Shown here: positions 6,597 through 11,033 of the stretch, one piece after another
Layout of the letters: every line of letters begins with the position of its first letter
Numbering within the stretch: position 1 is the stretch's first letter
DNA from: UMGS1484 sp045661365
Lineage (GTDB): Bacteria; Bacillota; Clostridia; Oscillospirales; Acutalibacteraceae
Assembly (NCBI GenBank): GCA_045661365.1
Contig: JAZRFL010000013.1
Coordinates: 1-11,033, forward strand
Direction: 5' to 3'
Length of the DNA stretch: 11,033 bases
Notes under the pieces: model-generated
Databases searched by the model: none
What the model was told of the DNA's origin: nothing
Seen by the model: only the letters and a program-made list of their open reading frames with translations
Position numbers and translations under genes: made by a program

Positions 6597-7460
6597 TTAT
6601 TTGTGCCAGATCGAGGTGGCACCGCAAGGAAGGGTAAGCCCTGTTGCAGTAACGGGCAACCCGATTTCATCGCTCTGCACTACGCCACCAAAAGAGGGGA
6701 CTAACAGTTCCCCCAGCAAGTACCCCATAACCGAGGGAGACAAGCCGGTGGTGTAGGAATTGATGACTAAAAATCCATGAGCAGGATTTAAAATTTCTTT
6801 GCAATCGGCAAGCAGATCATAGAGTTTTTCTTCCAATTGCCATACCTCCCCTCCCGGTCCGCGACCGTAAGAGGGAGGGTCTAAAATGATGCCGTCATAT
6901 TTGTTGCCGCGACGGATCTCTCGTTTTACAAATTTAACACAATCGTCTACCAACCAACGCAAAGGGTTGTCGGCAAGGTTGGAAACGGCGGCGTTTACTT
7001 TTGCCCAAGCCACCATGCCCTTGGAAGCGTCTACGTGGGTGACCGTAGCACCTGCGTTGCTGCAAGCCAAAGTGGCACCGCCGGTATAGGCAAACAAATT
7101 CAGCACCTTCATGGGGCGATCGGATTGTTGAATGTATTCACGGCACCAATCCCAGTTTACGGCTTGCTCAGGAAACAGACCGGTGTGCTTAAACCCCATG
7201 GGTTTCAACTGAAATTGCAGGCCTTTGTAAGCGATCTTCCACACTTCGGGAATCGGTTTGTAGTATTCCCAATGACCGCCGCCTGTTTTAGAGCGATGGT
7301 AACGAGCGTGGGCGGTTTTCCAGCGAGGGTCTTTTTTATGAGAATGCCAAATCACCTGCGGATCGGGACGAATGAGAATGATATCGCCCCAACGTTCCAG
7401 CCGTTCTCCGTCGCAAGTGTCCAGCAATTCATAGTCTTTCCATTGATTAGAAATACGCAT
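6597..7460 (-). CDS. Class I SAM-dependent methyltransferase, RlmI-like superfamily without PUA domain
   Basis: This is a 287-residue Rossmann-fold methyltransferase, probably acting on RNA. Residues 1-110 form a family-specific N-terminal part with the motif ERWGDIILIRPDPQVIW (20-36). The SAM-binding core follows: motif I NLFAYTGGAT (121-130), acidic D144 in HVDASKG, VDDC around D172-D173, and the substrate-side DPPSYG (194-199). It resembles rRNA methyltransferases of the RlmI/RlmKL type (Methyltrans_SAM family) but lacks their N-terminal PUA domain. Where RlmI carries the Ser-Cys-Ser motif with the m5C catalytic cysteine, this protein reads SYTTGL (235-240). The RlmI reaction therefore cannot be assumed and the target is unknown. 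The ATG at 7460 overlaps the glmM stop by one base (TAATG). Confidence 0.82.
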   Translation of the reverse strand: MRISNQWKDYELLDTCDGERLERWGDIILIRPDPQVIWHSHKKDPRWKTAHARYHRSKTGGGHWEYYKPIPEVWKIAYKGLQFQLKPMGFKHTGLFPEQAVNWDWCREYIQQSDRPMKVLNLFAYTGGATLACSNAGATVTHVDASKGMVAWAKVNAAVSNLADNPLRWLVDDCVKFVKREIRRGNKYDGIILDPPSYGRGPGGEVWQLEEKLYDLLADCKEILNPAHGFLVINSYTTGLSPSVMGYLLGELLVPSFGGVVQSDEIGLPVTATGLTLPCGATSIWHK

Positions 7461-8818
7461 TACAGTAATCGTTCCTTTATGGTTTCCAAAATCTCGTCGG
7501 CATAGGCATCTATGATTTGTTGGTCTTCACCCTCCAGCATTACACGGATTTTGGGCTCGGTACCGGACAGACGTACCAGTACCCGACCGGTATCGCCCAA
7601 ACGACGTTCCACTTCTTTGATTTTTTCTTGTACACCGGGGTCGTCGGCAAAGGCATCTTTGGCTTGGGGAGTAACCATGATATTTTTAAGGGTTTGGGGA
7701 TAAATTTTCATGACCGAAGCCAATTCTTTTAAGGATTCTCCTTTGCGGTGCATAACGGCCAACAGCTGTACGCCGGTCAATTGTCCGTCACCGGTGGTGG
7801 CAAAATCCTTGAAAATGATATGACCGGATTGTTCGCCGCCAATGAGGTAGCCGCCTTGAATCATATCTTCTAAAACATAACGGTCGCCAACGGCTGTCTT
7901 GCGTACGGTAATTCCGTTTTGCTCGGCAAATTTCCAAAAGCCCATATTGGTCATAACGGTGACAACGGCGGTGTTGTCAGCCAAAACGCCCCGTTCTTTC
8001 ATGTCCAAGGCGTTGATAGCGATCAGCTGGTCGCCGTCAACCAAAGTGCCTTCGGCATCTACTGCCAAGCAGCGGGCGGCGTCACCGTCAAAAGCGAGCC
8101 CCAGATCCATGCCGTTTTCTTTCACGTAATTTATAAGGGATTCCATGTGGGTGGAACCGCACTTGGCGTTGATGTTGACACCGTCGGGCAGATTGTGCAT
8201 GATTCGCACGGTGGCACCCAAGGCGGTGAAAATCTTTTCGGCGGTGACGCTGGAAGAACCGTTGGCACAGTCCAGGGCGATCTTCATGCCGTCAAAGCGC
8301 ACGTTTTCGGGTACGGAATGCACAATGTGTTTTATGTAATCTTCGATTGCGGCGGGTTGAACGGTGATATGGCCAATACCTCCACCTACGGGAAGATCTT
8401 CGCCCTTTACCCCTTTTCGTACGATTGCTTCGATTTGGTTTTCCAGTTCGTCCGACAGCTTATAACCGGTAGCGGAAAACAACTTGATCCCATTGTATTC
8501 GCAAGGGTTGTGGGAAGCAGAGATCATAACACCGGCATCGGCACCGTAGGTTTTGACCAAATATGCCACGGCAGGCGTAGGAACGACCCCCACTTGGATC
8601 ACGTCGGCACCAACCGAACAGATTCCTGCGGACAAGGCGGCTTCTAACATTTTAGAGGAAATACGGGTGTCATACCCAATTAAGATGCGAGGTCTGTGGG
8701 TGTTGGTAGCGCCTGCCAGCACCAATGCGGCGGCACGTCCGATGTTCATAGCAAGTTCACAGTTTAAGTCAGCATTGGCGATGCCGCGAGCACCGTCGGT
8801 TCCAAATAATCGAGCCAT
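7460..8818 (-). CDS. glmM: Phosphoglucosamine mutase, with an altered metal-binding loop
   Basis: GlmM converts glucosamine-6-phosphate to glucosamine-1-phosphate, leading to UDP-GlcNAc, peptidoglycan and other wall polymers. The 452-residue length is normal. The N-terminus MARLFGTDGARG is typical. The phosphoserine loop is MISASHNP with S102, the sugar loop is GEQSGH, and the C-terminal phosphate-binding loop is RLSGTEPKIRVM. The metal loop, normally DGDADR, reads DGDAAR (D244, D246, A248), so one of the three Mg-coordinating aspartates is missing. The codon is GCC, one base from GAC. Everything else looks intact. The ATG at 8818 has AAGGAG 10 nt upstream. Many Firmicutes place glmM after cdaA and cdaR, but here it follows ruvB by 18 nt. 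The family is certain; full activity is less so. Confidence 0.94.
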   Translation of the reverse strand: MARLFGTDGARGIANADLNCELAMNIGRAAALVLAGATNTHRPRILIGYDTRISSKMLEAALSAGICSVGADVIQVGVVPTPAVAYLVKTYGADAGVMISASHNPCEYNGIKLFSATGYKLSDELENQIEAIVRKGVKGEDLPVGGGIGHITVQPAAIEDYIKHIVHSVPENVRFDGMKIALDCANGSSSVTAEKIFTALGATVRIMHNLPDGVNINAKCGSTHMESLINYVKENGMDLGLAFDGDAARCLAVDAEGTLVDGDQLIAINALDMKERGVLADNTAVVTVMTNMGFWKFAEQNGITVRKTAVGDRYVLEDMIQGGYLIGGEQSGHIIFKDFATTGDGQLTGVQLLAVMHRKGESLKELASVMKIYPQTLKNIMVTPQAKDAFADDPGVQEKIKEVERRLGDTGRVLVRLSGTEPKIRVMLEGEDQQIIDAYADEILETIKERLL

Positions 8819-8836
8819 AGTAAAAACGCTCCTTTT

Positions 8837-9886
8837 TTATAATTCAAAATGTTGTTGGGGATTTTCTTCCCCATTTGGTTGCAATCCTAAGTGTTGGTAA
8901 GCGGTGGGAGTAACTATGCGACCGCGGGCAGTACGTGCTAAAAATCCCAACTGCATTAAGTAGGGTTCGCACACGTCTTCTATGGTGACCGCTTCTTCTC
9001 CCAACGAGGCTGCCAAGGTTTCGAGTCCTACCGGCCCGCCGCCGTAGTGGCGAATCATGGTAAGCATTAATCGACGGTCGAAATCATCTAATCCCAGTTC
9101 GTCGATCTCAAATCGTGCCAAGGCATCTTGAGCAACGGTTAAGTTGATCATGCCGTTGTATTTTACCTGCGCTACGTCGCGTACCCGTTTTAACAAGCGG
9201 TTGGCAATACGGGGTGTCCCGCGGGAACGAGAGGCGATCTCCATGGCACCGTCGTAGTCGATTTCAATGTTTAAGATACCTGCCGAGCGGGTGATAATCT
9301 TGGCCAATTCTTCGGGTGTATACAGTTCCAAGCGTAAGATCACACCAAATCGGTCACGCAAGGGAGCGGTCAACTGCCCCGAGCGGGTGGTAGCGCCGAT
9401 GAGCGTGAAATGGGGCAAGTCTAACCGAATGGAACGAGCCGAAGGCCCCTTGCCGATGATGATATCTACCGAAAAATCTTCCATGGCAGGGTAAAGAATC
9501 TCTTCTACGTTGCGAGACAAACGGTGGATTTCGTCTATAAACAGCACGTCTCCTTCGTTTAAGTTGGTAAGCAACGCCGCCAGATCTCCCTGCTTTTCAA
9601 TGGCAGGCCCCGACGTAATACGAATGTTGACCCCCATTTCATTGGCAATGATGTTGGATAGGGTGGTTTTACCCAACCCCGGAGGGCCGTGAAGCAACAC
9701 GTGATCCAAGGATTCACCGCGGCTTTTGGCGGCTTCAATGTAAATGGACAGATTTTCTTTTGCTTTTTCCTGCCCAATGTATTCATCTAAGCATTTGGGA
9801 CGCAACGAAGTTTCAATGTCGTGATCCGACGGAGTAAACTCCGGTGCTACGATGCGGTTTTCAAAATCCGATTCATTGGTAAACAA
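8837..9886 (-). CDS. ruvB: Holliday junction branch migration helicase RuvB
   Basis: RuvB is the hexameric AAA+ motor that RuvA loads onto Holliday junctions to drive branch migration. The protein has 349 residues. Visible motifs are the family block RPKCLDEYIGQEKAKENL (29-46), Walker A GPPGLGKT (67-74), Walker B FIDEIH (116-121), sensor 1 GATTRSG (164-170), arginine-finger region APLRDRFG (174-181) and sensor 2 RGTPRIANRLL (221-231). The C-terminal winged helix ends with the conserved EPYLMQLGFLARTARGR. All ATPase residues appear intact. The start is TTG at 9886, set by AAGGGGG 7 nt upstream; the ATG just inside the gene is out of frame. It follows ruvA by 13 nt and precedes glmM by 18 nt. 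Confidence 0.97.
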   Translation of the reverse strand: MFTNESDFENRIVAPEFTPSDHDIETSLRPKCLDEYIGQEKAKENLSIYIEAAKSRGESLDHVLLHGPPGLGKTTLSNIIANEMGVNIRITSGPAIEKQGDLAALLTNLNEGDVLFIDEIHRLSRNVEEILYPAMEDFSVDIIIGKGPSARSIRLDLPHFTLIGATTRSGQLTAPLRDRFGVILRLELYTPEELAKIITRSAGILNIEIDYDGAMEIASRSRGTPRIANRLLKRVRDVAQVKYNGMINLTVAQDALARFEIDELGLDDFDRRLMLTMIRHYGGGPVGLETLAASLGEEAVTIEDVCEPYLMQLGFLARTARGRIVTPTAYQHLGLQPNGEENPQQHFEL

Positions 9887-9893
9887 ACTTGTT

Positions 9894-9900
9894 CCCCCTT
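9894..9900 (-). promoter_or_regulatory. Ribosome binding site that fixes the ruvB TTG start
   Basis: AAGGGGG on the minus strand ends 7 nt before the TTG at 9886 and touches the last base of the ruvA stop codon. No in-frame ATG or GTG lies close enough to use it. Confidence 0.7.
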
Positions 9901-10502
9901 TATAATCTGGATAATGCCTTTAAGGCTTCTTTGATCAAGGTTTCGGTGGGCAATTTACCGTCTAACCGACCCACCGCCAAGGATGCTTCTGATTTGGAAT
10001 AACCAAATGCCGTGAGGGCTTCTACCGCATCGGCGGCATTGCCGGAGGCATTGGCGGCACCTACCGCCATGACCTGTTCGGCGTTGCCCGTGTCACCCAA
10101 CACACCCAGCTTGCTTTGTAATTCTATAATTATCCGTTGGGCGGTTTTGCTACCTACTCCTTTGGCGCGGGCAATTGCTTTAGCATCTCCCGCGGCAATG
10201 GCAACGGTCAATCGGTCGGGAGCAAGTTCCGACAAAATAGCAAGTCCCGCTTTGGGCCCCACCCCCGACACCGAAATAAGTAATTTAAACAAATCCAACT
10301 CGGTTTCGGTGGCAAAGCCGTATAAATCCATGGCATCTTCCCGCACCGCAAGGTGGGTGTACAAAAAGGCTTCTTGCCCTACCTTTGGCAAAGCCCCCAA
10401 TGTGGTGTCGGAAATATAACATTTGTAGCCAACGCCCCCGCACACAACCACCGCAAAAGCGGGATCGGTGTGGGAAAGTGTGCCTTGCAATGAATAAAAC
10501 AT
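9900..10502 (-). CDS. ruvA: Holliday junction DNA-binding subunit RuvA
   Basis: RuvA tetramers bind four-way junctions and recruit RuvB. The 200-residue length matches the family (about 200). An N-terminal OB-fold domain (about 1-63) includes VGYKCYI, and the acidic pin residues E55-D56 lie in VREDAMDLYGF. Two helix-hairpin-helix units follow: SGVGPKAGLAIL (79-90) and GVGSKTAQRIIIEL (115-128). After a flexible Gly/Ala-rich linker (about 133-155), domain III (about 156-200, with ALTAFGYSKSEA) is the part that contacts RuvB. The ATG at 10502 has AAGGTG 5 nt upstream, just after the ruvC stop (9-nt gap). The ruvC-ruvA-ruvB order supports a single resolvasome operon. Confidence 0.96.
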   Translation of the reverse strand: MFYSLQGTLSHTDPAFAVVVCGGVGYKCYISDTTLGALPKVGQEAFLYTHLAVREDAMDLYGFATETELDLFKLLISVSGVGPKAGLAILSELAPDRLTVAIAAGDAKAIARAKGVGSKTAQRIIIELQSKLGVLGDTGNAEQVMAVGAANASGNAADAVEALTAFGYSKSEASLAVGRLDGKLPTETLIKEALKALSRL

Positions 10503-10511
10503 TTCATCACC

Positions 10512-11000
10512 TTAAATCTGTTGTAATAAAGAATTGGCGCTGTGTCCGTGGCAAATGGCAAGTGCCAACGCATCGGCAGTGTCGTCGGGCTTGGGAACCG
10601 TTTCCAAATTCAGTAATACTCGCGTCATTTCTTGAATCTGTTTTTTCTCGGCACGACCGTAACCAGTCACCCCTTGCTTGACCTGCAAGGGAGTGTATTC
10701 ATATACCGGAATTCCCGCCTTGCGTGCTGCCAACAAAATGCACCCTCTGGCTTCGGCAACCATGATAGCGGTGGTGGTGTTGGTGTTAAAAAACAATTTT
10801 TCTATTGCCACCGCTTGAGGCTTGTACTTTTGAAGTAGTACGGTCATGTCATCATAAATTTCTTCCAAGCGGCGGGTAAATTCTACCCCTGCATTGGTGG
10901 TGATAGCACCGTACCCAACTACCCCAAAACGGTTGGCGTGATATTCGATTACACCCCATCCTACAATGGCATAGCCGGGGTCAATTCCCAAAATTCGCAT
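10512..11000 (-). CDS. ruvC: Crossover junction endodeoxyribonuclease RuvC
   Basis: RuvC is the Holliday-junction resolvase that makes symmetric nicks in junctions processed by RuvAB. The protein has 162 residues, slightly shorter than E. coli RuvC. The RNase H-like acidic residues are all visible: D7 in GIDPG, E67 in AIEKLFF, and D140 and D143 in PDDTADALALAICH. The basic catalytic/DNA-contact block KQGVTGYGRAEKKQ spans 108-121, and the stacking phenylalanine region is LFFNTN (69-74). The ATG at 11000 has AGGATAGGG a few bases upstream. The 33 nt between the start and the right edge hold no clear promoter. The gene may be the first of the operon or continue one from outside the window. Confidence 0.96.
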   Translation of the reverse strand: MRILGIDPGYAIVGWGVIEYHANRFGVVGYGAITTNAGVEFTRRLEEIYDDMTVLLQKYKPQAVAIEKLFFNTNTTTAIMVAEARGCILLAARKAGIPVYEYTPLQVKQGVTGYGRAEKKQIQEMTRVLLNLETVPKPDDTADALALAICHGHSANSLLQQI

Positions 11001-11033
11001 AATACCCTATCCTAAATATAAGTATTCATGATA

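Noticed and set aside
7919..8647. A 242-codon open frame on the plus strand, antisense to glmM
   Set aside because: It lies wholly inside glmM, has no recognisable domain and is Gly/His/Val-rich in a way expected from reverse reading of a coding gene. All other genes are on the minus strand.
11001..11033. A possible -10 box (TATATT) upstream of ruvC
   Set aside because: No -35 box at the right spacing can be seen before the window ends, so the call cannot be supported.
1..11033. CRISPR arrays, tRNA/rRNA genes, insertion sequences, phage or defence genes, or an undescribed multi-gene system
   Set aside because: The window is almost completely filled by recognisable housekeeping genes on one strand. 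No direct-repeat arrays, inverted terminal repeats, transposase or RNA-gene signatures were seen.

Overview
The window reads as a housekeeping stretch of a Firmicutes chromosome, most likely class Clostridia and near the Oscillospiraceae. The pointers are strong AGGAGG-type ribosome binding sites, frequent TTG/GTG starts, a group II ECF transporter core (EcfA1-EcfA2-EcfT) followed by truA, a DUF5711-like protein, a CvpA-like protein, and a Clp ATPase with an N-terminal zinc finger. That placement is inference from gene content; no rRNA or other species marker is present. All 13 genes lie on the minus strand, so they are read from right to left.

Right part (11000 down to 6597): ruvC, ruvA and ruvB encode the complete Holliday-junction branch-migration and resolution machine. 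They are followed by glmM (phosphoglucosamine mutase, first committed step to UDP-GlcNAc and peptidoglycan) and a class I SAM-dependent methyltransferase of the RlmI-like superfamily. Gaps are 9 to 18 nt, or the stop and start codons overlap.

Middle part (6583 down to 3267): ecfA1, ecfA2 and ecfT encode the shared energising module of ECF vitamin/metal importers. It has no S component here, as is usual for group II modules. truA (tRNA pseudouridine synthase) follows with an ATGA overlap. A DUF5711-like single-pass membrane protein comes next, with its Shine-Dalgarno sequence formed by the last codons of truA.

Left part (1838 down to 1): a 71-nt gap, the longest in the window, holds a near-consensus sigma-A promoter. 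It drives a CvpA-like membrane protein, a CDP-alcohol phosphatidyltransferase (PgsA-like), and the N-terminal 158 residues of a zinc-finger Clp ATPase that runs off the left edge.

The tight spacing suggests one long transcript from ruvC (or upstream of the window) to the DUF5711-like gene, and a second transcript starting before cvpA. No rRNA, tRNA, CRISPR, insertion sequence, phage gene or clear terminator was seen. I see no new multi-gene system. The oddities worth checking are residue-level: a GlmM whose metal loop reads DGDAAR instead of DGDADR, an RlmI-like methyltransferase without the catalytic-cysteine motif, and a Clp ATPase with a methionine-rich linker and an in-frame A-AAA-AAC slippery heptamer.
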